The notes: generated by a model not told the origin, from the letters alone. 64,000 nucleotides of DNA from JAHEGP01 sp963751595 (GCA_963751595.1 CAVVVC010000001.1:1116001-1180000), one strand, 5' to 3'; counted from the first letter of the stretch, positions 8,981-18,874 are shown. Program-made: numbers and translations.

Positions 8981-10045
8981 GTGCCTGCTGACCACGCCAT
9001 AACGCTTCTCATGAGCCGGATGCAGCGCCACCTGGAACATCCCCCCGCGAGCCCACTGCTGGTCATTGCCGACGAACAACTGGCCGCGCTGGACAATCCA
9101 CCGACTGGCCCGACAGTACGATACCTCAGCAATCGCTTCGATGTTGCTGCCAGCCTTGAAGCACGCGGAGCCAACGTGGACCTCAACGACTTCGATGTCG
9201 AACACTACCCGGGCGCGTCGTTTTCGGGGCTGGTCTACCGCATTTCCAAGGAGAAAGCGGTGGTTAACCACATTATCAATGCCGCGCCAAAACTACTGGC
9301 AAAGGACGGTCAGCTCACATTGATTGGCCACAAGCAGGAGGGTCTCAACAGCTACTGCAAGCACGCCGGAAAATACCTGGGCGGAAGTATCGGCTCGGAA
9401 CGTGGCGACGGCGGCTATCGAGCGGTGAGTTTTCAGCCCGAAGCGGAGTTGGGCCAACGCCTGGATGACAGCGATTACCCGCGCCTTCGTCCGCTCCAGC
9501 AGAATAGTCAAGGCGCACCCGTTTATACCAAGCCGGGCATCTACGGTTGGCAGAAAATTGATCACGGCAGTCGTCTGCTGGTTGCGGCGATTCAGGAATA
9601 CCTTGGCGCAGGCGGTTCCCGGCAACTCAACACGGTGCTGGACCTCGGGTGCGGTTACGGCTACCTCAGTATTGAGCTCGCGCGCCTGGGTGCGAGCCAC
9701 ATCGTTGCCACCGACAACAACATCGCCGCAGTCGACGCCTGCCGGCAGAACTTCCTCACCCATGACATTGCCGGCACCGTACTGGCCGACGACTGCGGCG
9801 CACATATTGTGCAGTGCTTTGACACGGTGGCATGTAACCCTCCGTTTCACCGGGGATTCGACACCAGCCGCAGCCTCACCGCAAGATTTCTTGGCAGCGC
9901 GCGCCGCCGCCTGGGCCCCGGTGGTCACGCTTTCTTCGTGGTCAACCAGTTCATCGGCATAGAGGCCCCGGCCGGAGAGATTTTCAGGTCGGTGCAAGAA
10001 ATCCATCGCAGCGATGGATTCAAGGTTTTGCTGATGAGCGCCTGA
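8981..10045 (+). CDS. RsmC/RlmG-like ribosomal RNA guanine-N2 methyltransferase
   Basis: 354 aa from a GTG at 8981; an ATG at 9011 is an alternative. Two tandem Rossmann-like halves as in RsmC (m2G1207 of 16S rRNA) and RlmG. The degenerate N-terminal half lacks a SAM motif; the C-terminal half has 'VLDLGCGYGYLSIELARLGA' (SAM-binding motif I), 'ATDNN' (acidic ribose-binding motif II) and the catalytic 'NPPFHRGF' (NPPF). 'KPGIYGWQKIDHGSRLL' is the linker typical of this family ('PGVFxxxxxDxGSxxLL'). It follows rsuA with a 2-base gap, consistent with an rRNA-modification unit. RsmC and RlmG cannot be told apart by eye. Confidence 0.88.
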   Translation: MPADHAITLLMSRMQRHLEHPPASPLLVIADEQLAALDNPPTGPTVRYLSNRFDVAASLEARGANVDLNDFDVEHYPGASFSGLVYRISKEKAVVNHIINAAPKLLAKDGQLTLIGHKQEGLNSYCKHAGKYLGGSIGSERGDGGYRAVSFQPEAELGQRLDDSDYPRLRPLQQNSQGAPVYTKPGIYGWQKIDHGSRLLVAAIQEYLGAGGSRQLNTVLDLGCGYGYLSIELARLGASHIVATDNNIAAVDACRQNFLTHDIAGTVLADDCGAHIVQCFDTVACNPPFHRGFDTSRSLTARFLGSARRRLGPGGHAFFVVNQFIGIEAPAGEIFRSVQEIHRSDGFKVLLMSA

Positions 10046-10173
10046 GGCAGCCACCCACTCTGGGTTGTCAAGCGATGCCACATTAGGTGTCGCGGATCCA
10101 GGGAAATAGCATTACAATGCCCAGTTTTTCTCGTCTCGCCCCAACCATTTCACTCTAACCGGTCAGAAGTTTT

Positions 10174-11250
10174 ATGGCACACGAAGTTGTAGAAAACCTA
10201 AACGTTCAATCACAGCAGGTTCTGATTACGCCCAAGGAGCTGAAAAGCGAGTTGCCACTGTGCGACAACTCCCTCGATACCGTAACCACCAGCCGACGCA
10301 TAATTCGGGATATCCTTGATCGCAAGGATCCACGTCTGTTCGCTGTCGTCGGCCCCTGCTCAATCCACGATGTCGACGCTGCCATGGAATATGCGGAACG
10401 CCTGCGAGACCTGGCCGAGGAGCTCAAGGACACGATTTACATCGTGATGCGGGTCTATTTCGAGAAACCCCGTACCACCGTGGGCTGGAAGGGGTTGATC
10501 AACGACCCCCATATCAATGACTCGTTTAAAATCGAGGAAGGCTTGCATATCGGCCGCAAGCTGTTGCTGGATATCACCCGTCTCGGTTTGCCGACCTCGA
10601 CCGAGGCGCTGGATCCGATTTCTCCCCAGTATCTCCAGGACCTGATCAGTTGGTCGGCGATAGGCGCTCGCACCACCGAATCCCAGACGCATCGCGAAAT
10701 GGCAAGCGGCCTTTCCTCTGCCGTAGGCTTCAAGAATGGCACCGACGGTGGCCTGGTGGTGGCGATCAATGCGCTCAATTCAGTCTCCCGGCCCCACCGC
10801 TTCCTGGGAATCAACGGGCAGGGACAGGTGTCCGTCATCCACACCAAGGGTAACCCCTACGCGCATGTCGTGCTTCGTGGCGGCTCTGGCGGCCCCAACT
10901 ATGATTCCGTGCACATCAAGCTTTGCGAGCAGGAGCTGGAGAAAGCCAGTCTGCGCCCGAATATCATGGTCGATTGCAGTCACGCGAACTCCAACAAAAA
11001 CTATGAGCTGCAACCGCTGGTCATGGAAAATGTGACCAATCAAATCCTTGAAGGCAATCAATCCATTGTCGGCGTGATGATCGAAAGCAATCTCGGCGCA
11101 GGTAACCAGGCTATCCCGGAGCAGCTTTCAGAACTGAAGTACGGGGTGTCGATCACGGACGCTTGCATTGATTGGGATACCACGGCGGCCACGCTGCGCG
11201 AGTCTGCGGGCAAGCTCGCCAGTGTTCTGCGCAGTCGCGCCGCCGGCTGA
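10174..11250 (+). CDS. aroG: 3-deoxy-7-phosphoheptulonate (DAHP) synthase, class I alpha
   Basis: 358 aa. Condenses phosphoenolpyruvate with erythrose 4-phosphate, the first step of the shikimate pathway. Seen: 'VVGPCSIHD', 'KPRTTVGWKGLINDP' (substrate-binding KPRTxxGWKG), 'GARTTESQTHREMASG', 'NGTDGG', 'LRGGSGGPNY', the metal-ligand region 'VDCSHANSNK', and 'VMIESNLGAGNQ'. Length is that of E. coli AroF/G/H (350-356). Which amino acid inhibits it (Phe, Tyr or Trp) cannot be read reliably, so the symbol stands for the family. It is a stand-alone gene preceded by about 130 bases and followed by convergent nfuA. Confidence 0.93.
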   Translation: MAHEVVENLNVQSQQVLITPKELKSELPLCDNSLDTVTTSRRIIRDILDRKDPRLFAVVGPCSIHDVDAAMEYAERLRDLAEELKDTIYIVMRVYFEKPRTTVGWKGLINDPHINDSFKIEEGLHIGRKLLLDITRLGLPTSTEALDPISPQYLQDLISWSAIGARTTESQTHREMASGLSSAVGFKNGTDGGLVVAINALNSVSRPHRFLGINGQGQVSVIHTKGNPYAHVVLRGGSGGPNYDSVHIKLCEQELEKASLRPNIMVDCSHANSNKNYELQPLVMENVTNQILEGNQSIVGVMIESNLGAGNQAIPEQLSELKYGVSITDACIDWDTTAATLRESAGKLASVLRSRAAG

Positions 11251-11311
11251 GTCGGGGGCTCACCAGGCGAGTAACGCACTGCCTGCGGTGCGGTCAAACC
11301 GCCGACAGCAC

Positions 11312-11899
11312 TTACTTGAAGTAGGCGTTGTCGCGGATTGAATGGTCAGTAATGTCGCGCACGCCCGCAAGTTCGGGCAACTGTTCGAGCAGGCTTTTCT
11401 CGACGCCCTGTTTCAGTGTCGCGTCTACCATACCGCAGCCCTGGCAGCCGCCGCCAAATTGCAGAATGGCATAGTGATCGTCGGTGATTTCGGTGAGGCT
11501 GACCTCGCCACCATGGGCCGCCAGCGATGGATTGATTTCGTTGTAGAGAATGTAGTTAACGCGATCTTCAAGCGGGCTGTCCTCGCCCACCCGGGGCATC
11601 TTCGAGTTGGGAGCCTTGATCGTCAGTTGCCCGCCAAACTTGTCTGCGGCGTAGTCCACCGTCGCCTCGTCCAGAAAGGGCACACTGCGCTTCTCAAAGT
11701 AGGCAGTAAAGGCCGGGTATTGAATCTGCTCGTCGTCTTCGGTCGCATCGCCGTCACGGCAATACGCGATGCAGGTTTCGGCCGCGGGAGTGCCCGGGGC
11801 GTTGACGAACATCCTCACACCAAGCACCTCGGCTTCCTGCTTGCTCAACAACTCTGCGAGATACTGTTGGGCGGATTCAGAAATCGTGATATTGACCAT
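11312..11899 (-). CDS. nfuA: Fe-S cluster carrier protein NfuA
   Basis: 195 aa. Binds a 4Fe-4S cluster in the cytosol and passes it to apo-proteins, especially under oxidative stress or iron limitation. The N-terminal degenerate A-type scaffold domain begins 'MVNITISESAQQYLAELLSK'; the C-terminal Nfu domain contains 'GGGCQGCGMVDATLKQGVE' with the CxxC cluster ligands around residue 151. Size and two-domain layout equal E. coli NfuA (191). It converges with the DAHP synthase gene and diverges from metH across about 175 bases. Confidence 0.96.
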   Translation of the reverse strand: MVNITISESAQQYLAELLSKQEAEVLGVRMFVNAPGTPAAETCIAYCRDGDATEDDEQIQYPAFTAYFEKRSVPFLDEATVDYAADKFGGQLTIKAPNSKMPRVGEDSPLEDRVNYILYNEINPSLAAHGGEVSLTEITDDHYAILQFGGGCQGCGMVDATLKQGVEKSLLEQLPELAGVRDITDHSIRDNAYFK

Positions 11900-12074
11900 A
11901 AATGCGCTTCCTTGATTGTCCTGCCATCATAAAATATTTCCGACTGTTTTGGTAGGTTATTACGCGCACAGCTAACGCAGAAGAGCAGTTTCTGCTAAAC
12001 TATCACAGGTTTTTTCTCATCGCCCTCGCCAGCCTTTCTTATCGTCAAACCATCTTATCTATCACGGAATTCGC

Positions 12075-15000
12075 ATGAATCAGGCAAACCAGTCCAGCGC
12101 TTTATTTCGCCAGCAATTGAAGCAACGCATACTGTTACTGGATGGCGCCATGGGCAGCATGATCCAGAATCACGAGCTGGGTGAGGCGGACTACCGCGGC
12201 GAGCGTTTTCGCGATTTTCACCGGGATCTCAAGGGCAACAACGACCTGCTGAGCCTCACCCAACCCCAGCTCATCGCCGATATTCATCGCGCTTACCTGC
12301 AGGCCGGCGCCGATATCATCGAGACCAATACATTCAACTCGACTCGCTCCTCCCAGGAAGATTACGAACTCGGCGAACTGGCCCATGAGCTCAATGCCGC
12401 TGCTGCCCGAATCGCGCGCGGGGTCGCCGACGAGGTCACCGCCGCCAACCCGGAGAAACCACGATTCGTAGCGGGCGTTATCGGCCCGACGGGCAAGAGT
12501 GCGAGCATCTCCAGGCGGGTCGAGGATCCAGGCCACCGGGATATCACCTTCGACGAACTGGTTGAGGACTACAGCAATTCACTCGACGGCCTGATCCAGG
12601 GCGGGGTGGACCTGGTTATGATCGAAACCGCATTCGATACCCTGAACGCCAAAGCCGCCGTGTTTGCCACCCGGCGCTATTTCTCCGAGCATGGCCTGGA
12701 TTTGCCGTTGATGATTTCCGGCACCCTGCCGGATGAGTCGGGCCGCACCCTCTCGGGGCAGACCCCCGAAGCATTCTGGAACTCGCTGCGCCACTCCCGC
12801 CCCATCAGTATCGGACTCAATTGCGCCCTGGGAGCCGATAAGCTTCGCCCCCATATTGAAGAGCTCGCCCGCTGCGCCGACACCCTGGTCTCCGCGCATC
12901 CTAACGCCGGCCTGCCCAACGAATTCGGCGAATATGATGAAACCCCCGAGGAGATGGCCGCCGTTCTCGGTGGCTTTGCAGACGATGGGCTGGTCAATAT
13001 CATCGGCGGTTGCTGCGGCAGCACGCCCGCCCACATCGAGGCCATCGCCCGGCGGATCGAAGGCTGCCCGCCGAGGGTGGTGCCCGACATCCCCAGGGCC
13101 TGCCGGCTGAGCGGGCTCGAGCCCTTCAACATCACCAGCGACTCGTTGTTCGTCAATGTTGGCGAGCGCTGCAACATCACCGGCTCGGCACGCTTCAAGC
13201 GGCTGATCCTGGATGAGGACTACGATACTGCACTACAGGTTGCCCTGGAACAGGTCGAGAACGGCGCCCAGATCATCGATATCAACATGGATGAAGGCAT
13301 GCTCGATTCGGAGCGGGCCATGGTGACCTTTCTCAATCTGGTCGCTTCCGAGCCTGATATTTCCCGGGTGCCGATAATGGTCGACTCCTCGAAGTGGGAG
13401 GTTATCGAGGCGGGGCTGAAGTGCATCCAGGGCAAGCCCATCGTCAACTCCATCAGCCTCAAGGAGGGTGAGCCCGAATTCGTCGACAGGGCTCGCCGCT
13501 GCCTGGAATACGGCGCCGCCGTCGTGGTCATGGCCTTCGACGAAGACGGCCAGGCAGATACCCTGGAGCGTCGCAGGATAATCCTGCAGCGGGCCTATCG
13601 CCTGCTCGTCGACCAGGTCGGCATGCAGCCCGAGGACATCATCTTCGACCCCAACGTCTTTGCGATCGCAACGGGGATCGAAGAGCACGACAACTACGGC
13701 GTCGACTTCATCGATAGCTGCCGCTACATTCGCGAAAACCTTCCGGGGGCGCTGATCTCGGGTGGCATCAGCAATGTATCGTTCTCTTTCCGTGGCAATA
13801 ATGCTGTGCGCGAGGCGATTCACGCGGTGTTTCTCTACCACGCCATCCGGGCCGGCCTCAGCATGGGAATCGTCAATGCCGGCCAACTGGCGATTTATGA
13901 AGACATTGATTCGGAACTGAAAACAGCGGTGGAAGACATCGTCCTCAATCGTCGCCAGGATGCCACCGAGCGCATGCTCGATCTCGCAGCCCGCTACCAG
14001 GGCGAACAAAAGGACGAGAAAAAGCAGCTTGAATGGCGCGAGTGGCCGGTCATCAAGCGCCTCGAACACGCCCTGGTGAAGGGAATCACCAGCTTCATCG
14101 AGGAAGACACCGAGCTGGCGCGCCAGCAAGCCAGGGAACCCATCGAGGTCATCGAAGGGCCATTGATGGACGGCATGAACGTGGTGGGCGACCTGTTCGG
14201 TCAGGGTAAAATGTTCCTGCCCCAGGTCGTGAAATCGGCTCGCGTCATGAAGCAGGCGGTCGCTTACCTGACCCCCTATATCGAGAGCGCCAAGCAGGCC
14301 AGTGGATCGACTTCAGCCAACGGCAAGGTGCTGATGGCGACAGTAAAGGGAGATGTACACGATATCGGCAAGAACATTGTCGGCGTTGTGCTGCAGTGTA
14401 ATAACTTCGAGGTGATCGATCTTGGCGTCATGGTACCCAGCGAAAAGATCCTGCAACAGGCGCAGGAGCATAAGGTCGATATAGTAGGCCTCAGCGGCTT
14501 GATTACACCCTCGCTCGATGAAATGGTGCATGTCGCCAGAGAAATGCAACGCCAGGGAATGTCGATCCCCCTGATGATCGGCGGCGCAACAACCTCCAAG
14601 GCACACACTGCAGTCAAGATCGACCCCGTCTACCAGGCGAGCCAGGCTATCTATGTGCCAGATGCATCCCGCAGCGTATCAGTTGCGACGACCCTGCTGA
14701 GTGCTGAACACCGGGACGCCTTCATTGCCGCCCGGCGTGAGGAATACGAGAAAGTCCGGGACCGTACTGCGAAGCGCAAGGCCAAGACCCGACTGCTTTC
14801 CCTTGAGGCCGCCAGAAAAAATGCTCCCAGCTTCGATTGGGCGAACTACACCCCTCCCCGGCCCTCCTTCCTTGGGGTCAAGGTCATTGATGACATTCCG
14901 GTAACAGACCTGGTCGACACCATCGACTGGACACCGTTCTTTATTTCATGGGAATTGGCGGGCAAGTTTCCCGCCATTCTCGAGGACGAAAAGGTCGGCG

Positions 15001-15773
15001 AGGCCGCCCGCAACCTCTACAGTGATGCCCGGGCCATGCTCGATCGCATCATCGAGGAAAACCTGCTGCAAGCCAGAGCCGTGTTGGGCTTCTGGCCAGC
15101 GGCGCGCGAGGGGGATGACGTCGTTGTTTACGAAGATGAGGATCGCCAACGGGAGATCGCGCGCCTTTACCATCTGCGCCAACAAACCGATAAGCCCATC
15201 GCAGGCCCGAATTTTTGCCTCTCGGATTACGTTGCGCCCGTGGGCGGAGCACCCGATTACGTCGGCGGTTTCGTGGTAACCGCCGGGCACGGCGTGGAAG
15301 CCCTCGCCGCTCGCTGGCAACAAGAGCATAACGATTACGACAGCATTCTGCTCAAGGCACTGGCAGACCGCCTGGTCGAATCACTGGCGGAACAATTGCA
15401 TCTTAGGGTGCGCAAACACTACTGGGGCTACGCGGCGACTGAAGCGCTCAGCAATGACGAACTCATCAAGGAAAAGTACCGTGGTATTCGGCCCGCACCG
15501 GGCTACCCATCCTGCCCGGACCACAGCGAAAAAATCACCCTCTTCGATCTGTTGCAAGCGAGCTCCAGTATCGATGTCGGGCTTACCGAGCATTTCGCCA
15601 TGACCCCCGCATCTTCAGTGAGCGGATTTTACTTTGCGCATCCGGAAGCACGCTATTTCGCCGTAGGTAAAATCACGCGAGAACAGGTCGAGGATATGGC
15701 CGGACGCCGCGATGTCCCGATACCCCAGCTGGAAAACTGGCTACGTCCCAACCTTGCATACGACCCCCAGTGA
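12075..15773 (+). CDS. metH: Cobalamin-dependent methionine synthase MetH
   Basis: 1232 aa, matching E. coli MetH (1227). Transfers a methyl group from 5-methyltetrahydrofolate to homocysteine through methylcobalamin. Domains in order: homocysteine-binding barrel (about 10-330) with the zinc ligands Cys250, Cys313 and Cys314 ('NCALGAD', 'GGCCGS'); pterin-binding barrel (about 345-640; 'NVGERCNITGSARF', 'DINMDEGMLD'); cobalamin cap and Rossmann domain (about 655-890) with the B12 lower-ligand His762 in 'GDVHDIGKNI' and 'GGATTSKAHTA'; C-terminal reactivation domain (about 910-1232) that binds SAM ('RPAPGYPSCPDHSEK'). I looked for a cobalamin or SAM riboswitch in the upstream 175 bases and saw none. 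Host has or imports B12. Confidence 0.98.
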   Translation: MNQANQSSALFRQQLKQRILLLDGAMGSMIQNHELGEADYRGERFRDFHRDLKGNNDLLSLTQPQLIADIHRAYLQAGADIIETNTFNSTRSSQEDYELGELAHELNAAAARIARGVADEVTAANPEKPRFVAGVIGPTGKSASISRRVEDPGHRDITFDELVEDYSNSLDGLIQGGVDLVMIETAFDTLNAKAAVFATRRYFSEHGLDLPLMISGTLPDESGRTLSGQTPEAFWNSLRHSRPISIGLNCALGADKLRPHIEELARCADTLVSAHPNAGLPNEFGEYDETPEEMAAVLGGFADDGLVNIIGGCCGSTPAHIEAIARRIEGCPPRVVPDIPRACRLSGLEPFNITSDSLFVNVGERCNITGSARFKRLILDEDYDTALQVALEQVENGAQIIDINMDEGMLDSERAMVTFLNLVASEPDISRVPIMVDSSKWEVIEAGLKCIQGKPIVNSISLKEGEPEFVDRARRCLEYGAAVVVMAFDEDGQADTLERRRIILQRAYRLLVDQVGMQPEDIIFDPNVFAIATGIEEHDNYGVDFIDSCRYIRENLPGALISGGISNVSFSFRGNNAVREAIHAVFLYHAIRAGLSMGIVNAGQLAIYEDIDSELKTAVEDIVLNRRQDATERMLDLAARYQGEQKDEKKQLEWREWPVIKRLEHALVKGITSFIEEDTELARQQAREPIEVIEGPLMDGMNVVGDLFGQGKMFLPQVVKSARVMKQAVAYLTPYIESAKQASGSTSANGKVLMATVKGDVHDIGKNIVGVVLQCNNFEVIDLGVMVPSEKILQQAQEHKVDIVGLSGLITPSLDEMVHVAREMQRQGMSIPLMIGGATTSKAHTAVKIDPVYQASQAIYVPDASRSVSVATTLLSAEHRDAFIAARREEYEKVRDRTAKRKAKTRLLSLEAARKNAPSFDWANYTPPRPSFLGVKVIDDIPVTDLVDTIDWTPFFISWELAGKFPAILEDEKVGEAARNLYSDARAMLDRIIEENLLQARAVLGFWPAAREGDDVVVYEDEDRQREIARLYHLRQQTDKPIAGPNFCLSDYVAPVGGAPDYVGGFVVTAGHGVEALAARWQQEHNDYDSILLKALADRLVESLAEQLHLRVRKHYWGYAATEALSNDELIKEKYRGIRPAPGYPSCPDHSEKITLFDLLQASSSIDVGLTEHFAMTPASSVSGFYFAHPEARYFAVGKITREQVEDMAGRRDVPIPQLENWLRPNLAYDPQ

Positions 15774-15986
15774 GCTCGTGCGCGCTCCCGGTGCGGGTGG
15801 CTGGAAATTGATTGGCCGTCCGCACCATGGTGCATGGATGCGGTGGGGTACTTCGGCAGTACTGTAGTATAATTCTCGGTTTGGAGGCTTTGGCCTCAGC
15901 AATAGCTTCTACACCGAGCTGGCACGGTTCTGCACTGGGCTGCTTTAGCTGACGACCGCGCCATCTATCACACTAGGAGAATCTGA

Positions 15987-16253
15987 GTGGTGAACAACGA
16001 TACCGGGCAGCAGACACCGGCAGCGCCCGGGCAATCAGAGCACGCCGAGCAGAAAGAGAAAGGGCCCGGGTGGCACCAGGTGGTTGCCAGCGTCCTGGCG
16101 GCTGGCTTTGGCGTTCAGAGCAAGAAGAACCGGGAGCGTGACTTTCAGCATGGAAAGCCGATTGTTTTTATTGTTACCGGGCTGGTAATTACCGTTCTGT
16201 TCATCGCCACAGTGGTGGTAGTGGTGAATGCCGTACTGGAGAACGCCGGGTAG
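15987..16253 (+). CDS. DUF2970 family small membrane protein
   Basis: 88 aa starting at tandem GTG codons with AGGAGA just upstream. The C-terminal part has the DUF2970 signature: 'ASVLAAGFGVQSKKNRERDF' then a Gly-Lys-Pro turn and a single hydrophobic helix ('FIVTGLVITVLFIATVVVVV'). The N-terminal 30 residues are polar and low-complexity. Function unknown in the family. A TATAAT box occurs upstream at 15868-15873, but no convincing -35 accompanies it. Confidence 0.85.
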   Translation: MVNNDTGQQTPAAPGQSEHAEQKEKGPGWHQVVASVLAAGFGVQSKKNRERDFQHGKPIVFIVTGLVITVLFIATVVVVVNAVLENAG

Positions 16254-16740
16254 TTTTATGCGCTCGCTGAGCCGTTTCCTTTTTGCTGCCGGTGCTGCGG
16301 CAAAGTCGGCCGGCTGCGAGGCAGGCAACAGCTAACGGCGGTCAGCAATCACTGGCCTGCAACCCAGAAAACCGCGGCTGCAATGACGATAGTCAGGATG
16401 GCCAGCGACGGCAAACGCGTCGGCAGCGGAATCATTGTAGTTGGCTTGCTGGCTTGCGCATTTCGGACTCGTCGGCTCCAGTGTTCATCGTGATATTCTA
16501 CCCGTTGGTTTCGATGGGCGCGCATTATGCCCCAACTGACATTGCACTAACAAGCGTCCAGCGCCTGCTGGATAGGCCCTGATCGTTATATCCATATAAG
16601 CATTCAGTAATTTGCTTGCAGCAGGGTTTCTGGTATTTTGCGACCCGCTACGGCAGGCACTGATCGGGCTCTTTCGAGTTTGCCAAACAGCTCAGGCCAG
16701 GGACAGCCTGTCACTACATCTTTCAAGGGTTGCAGCAAGC
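16254..16740. other. Spacer between DUF2970 gene and sulfite reductase
   Basis: About 490 bases. On the plus strand I see no supported gene; the region immediately upstream of the reductase must hold its promoter, and I found no clear CysB- or Fur-type site. On the minus strand there is one small candidate membrane-protein ORF (16349-16525), listed separately. Confidence 0.4.
16349..16525 (-). CDS. Candidate small single-TM protein (58 aa)
   Basis: 58-codon ORF: ATG at 16525, TGA at 16349-16351. The first 30 residues are strongly basic ('MRAHRNQRVEYHDEHWSRRV') and the last 25 form one hydrophobic segment ('LAILTIVIAAAVFWVAGQ'), which is the layout of a small inner-membrane protein with a cytosolic N-terminus. 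It is antisense to nothing and fills the gap between DUF2970 and cysI. Against it: no clear Shine-Dalgarno sequence and no homologue that I recognise. A promoter-like TTGTTA...CATAAT overlaps its start codon, which would make the message nearly leaderless. Confidence 0.35.
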   Translation of the reverse strand: MRAHRNQRVEYHDEHWSRRVRNAQASKPTTMIPLPTRLPSLAILTIVIAAAVFWVAGQ

Positions 16741-18405
16741 ATGTATGTCTACGACGAAATCGACCAAAGAATGCTCGACCAGCGGGTTCAGCAGTTTCGA
16801 GGGCAAACCGATCGCTACCTGAATGGCCAGCTCAGCGAGGCGGAATTCCTCCCACTGCGGCTGCAAAACGGGCTTTACGTGCAGAGGCTGGCGCCCATGC
16901 TGCGCGTCAGCATACCCTACGGCCTGCTTTCGTCCGCGCAGCTGCGCCAGTTGGCCTATATTTCCCGCCAATATGATAAGGGCTTTGCCCATGTCAGCAC
17001 CCGCCAGAATATCCAGTACAACTGGCCACGACTGGAAGAAGTGCCGGACATCCTTGCTGATCTCGCCAAGGTGCAGATGCATGCCATTCAAACCAGCGGC
17101 AACTGCATTCGTAATGTGACCACCGATGAATTCGCAGGCGTAGCCCCCGATGAACTCGAGGACCCCCGCCCCTGGTGCGAAATCGTCAGGCAATGGGCCA
17201 CGTTTCATCCCGAATTTGCCTACTTGCCACGTAAATTCAAGATCGCAGTGTGTGGCAGTGCCAGCGACCGGGCTGCCACTTATCTGCATGATATAGGCCT
17301 GGAATTGGTCACCACTGAGGGCGGCGAGACCGTGTTTAAAGTACTGGTTGGTGGTGGCCTGGGACGCACGCCGGTGATTGGCTCGGTCATCAACGAAGCC
17401 CTGCCGCCAGAGCATTTGCTGAGCTACCTCGAAGCCATTCTCAGAATCTACAACCGCTTTGGCAGAAGGGATAACAAGTACAAGGCGCGCATCAAGATCC
17501 TGGTTCGGGCCATGGGCGCGGAGCAGTTTCGCGATCGGGTCAACGCTGAGTGGGCACACCTGAAAGACGGGCCGACAACCCTCACCCCGGAGGCGATAGC
17601 CACCGCCAAAAGCCACTTCGTGCCCCCCGCCTACGAGGAGCTCGACCCCCTGGAAGCCCAAACCGCGCTCCAGCAGCAGTCAGCAGCGCATCCGGAATTT
17701 GGCAACTGGCTAAAACGGAACGTGGCCACGCACCGGGTAGCAGGGTATGCCATTGTCAATATCTCACTGAAGTCCACCGGGATCGCGCCGGGGGATATCA
17801 GCGATATCCAAATGGATGCCATTGCCGACATGGCAGATGCCTGGTCCATGGGTGAGATTAGGACAACCCATCAGCAAAACATGGTGCTGGCTGACGTTCG
17901 CAAGAGCGACCTGTTCGCCCTCTGGAGTAAAGCGCGTGGACTGGGGCTGGCAACGCCCAACATTGGCTATCTCAGCGATATCATCTGTTGCCCGGGGGGT
18001 GACTACTGTTCCCTCGCCAACGCCAAGTCGATCCCCATAGCAGAGGCGATCCAAAGACGCTTTGACGATATGGATTACGTCTACGATCTCGGCAAGCTCG
18101 ATTTGAATATATCGGGCTGCATGAATGCCTGCAGTCACCACCACGTCGGCCACATCGGGATTCTGGGAGTCGACAAAAAAGGCCGCGAATACTACCAGGT
18201 CTCGCTGGGGGGTAACGCCGACAAAGATGCATCCCTTGGCAAGATATTGGGCCCGGCTTTTGAACCCGAGCAGATCCCCGGTGTCATCGCGGTGATCCTG
18301 GAGACCTTTGTCGAACTACGCACTGAAGATGAGCCCTTCCTGGAGACCTATCGCAGGGTCGGCATTGAACCTTTCAAGGAGCGCGTGTATGCCACGGCTG
18401 ATTAA
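16741..18405 (+). CDS. cysI: Sulfite/nitrite reductase hemoprotein (CysI-type, siroheme and 4Fe-4S)
   Basis: About 554 aa from the ATG at 16741 ('MYVYDEIDQRMLDQR'), the N-terminus usual for the Pseudomonas-type protein; the longer reading from 16612 adds unrelated residues. Six-electron reduction of sulfite to sulfide in assimilation. Seen: two ferredoxin-like/siroheme repeats, an early 'STRQNIQYNW' substrate/siroheme motif with its partner 'TTHQQNMVLADV', and the cluster ligands Cys417-x5-Cys423 ('CCPGGDYC') and Cys460-x3-Cys464 ('SGCMNAC'). It overlaps the downstream DUF934 gene by 17 bases, a conserved pairing in Pseudomonas relatives. A nitrite-reducing role cannot be excluded by sequence alone. 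Confidence 0.93.
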   Translation: MYVYDEIDQRMLDQRVQQFRGQTDRYLNGQLSEAEFLPLRLQNGLYVQRLAPMLRVSIPYGLLSSAQLRQLAYISRQYDKGFAHVSTRQNIQYNWPRLEEVPDILADLAKVQMHAIQTSGNCIRNVTTDEFAGVAPDELEDPRPWCEIVRQWATFHPEFAYLPRKFKIAVCGSASDRAATYLHDIGLELVTTEGGETVFKVLVGGGLGRTPVIGSVINEALPPEHLLSYLEAILRIYNRFGRRDNKYKARIKILVRAMGAEQFRDRVNAEWAHLKDGPTTLTPEAIATAKSHFVPPAYEELDPLEAQTALQQQSAAHPEFGNWLKRNVATHRVAGYAIVNISLKSTGIAPGDISDIQMDAIADMADAWSMGEIRTTHQQNMVLADVRKSDLFALWSKARGLGLATPNIGYLSDIICCPGGDYCSLANAKSIPIAEAIQRRFDDMDYVYDLGKLDLNISGCMNACSHHHVGHIGILGVDKKGREYYQVSLGGNADKDASLGKILGPAFEPEQIPGVIAVILETFVELRTEDEPFLETYRRVGIEPFKERVYATAD

Positions 18406-18874
18406 GCAGGACCGCATTGTCGAGGATGAGTGGACCCAGGTGGCGGCCGGCGCTGAAATTCCAGCCGATGGCGACAAGCTTTTGATACCCGCCTCGGATT
18501 GGTCTCATTGTCGCGACCAACTCGCCAGCAGGGGCCAACGGGGAATATGGATTGACGGAGACGGCGATATCGAGGCAATCCTGCCCGATCTCGACAAGCT
18601 CGATGTCGTTGCCGTCAACTTTCCGGTGTTCACCGATGGACGGGGCTACTCCCTCGCTCGTCTGTTGCGCGAACGTTACCGCTTCCAGGGTGAGTTGCGA
18701 GCAATTGGCGACATACTGCCGGATCAATTGTATTACCTGAAACGCTGCGGCTTCGATGCTTTTGCACTACGAGCCGACGTTGACCCAGAAGCCGCCCTCG
18801 ATAGCCTCCAGCCCTTCAGCGAGAGTTACCAGGCTGCGGTGGATGAGACTCAGCCCCTGTTTCGCCGGCGTTGA
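18389..18874 (+). CDS. DUF934 family protein (sulfite reductase partner)
   Basis: 161 aa. The ATG at 18389 lies inside the 3' end of cysI, giving a 17-base overlap and translational coupling; an upstream in-frame start at 18308 would put 27 extra residues inside cysI. Seen: 'LDKLDVVAVNFPVFTDGRGY' and 'SLARLLRERYRFQGELRAIG', the DUF934 signature, and 'DQLYYLKRCGFDAF' near the C-terminus. The family is found almost only beside CysI-type reductases and is often suspected of supporting them, but the biochemical role is not known to me. Confidence 0.9.
   Translation: MPRLIKQDRIVEDEWTQVAAGAEIPADGDKLLIPASDWSHCRDQLASRGQRGIWIDGDGDIEAILPDLDKLDVVAVNFPVFTDGRGYSLARLLRERYRFQGELRAIGDILPDQLYYLKRCGFDAFALRADVDPEAALDSLQPFSESYQAAVDETQPLFRRR

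Noticed and set aside
11900..12074. Cobalamin or SAM riboswitch ahead of metH
   Set aside because: The 175-base leader shows no B12-box-like element or SAM-family core and no terminator-type stem.
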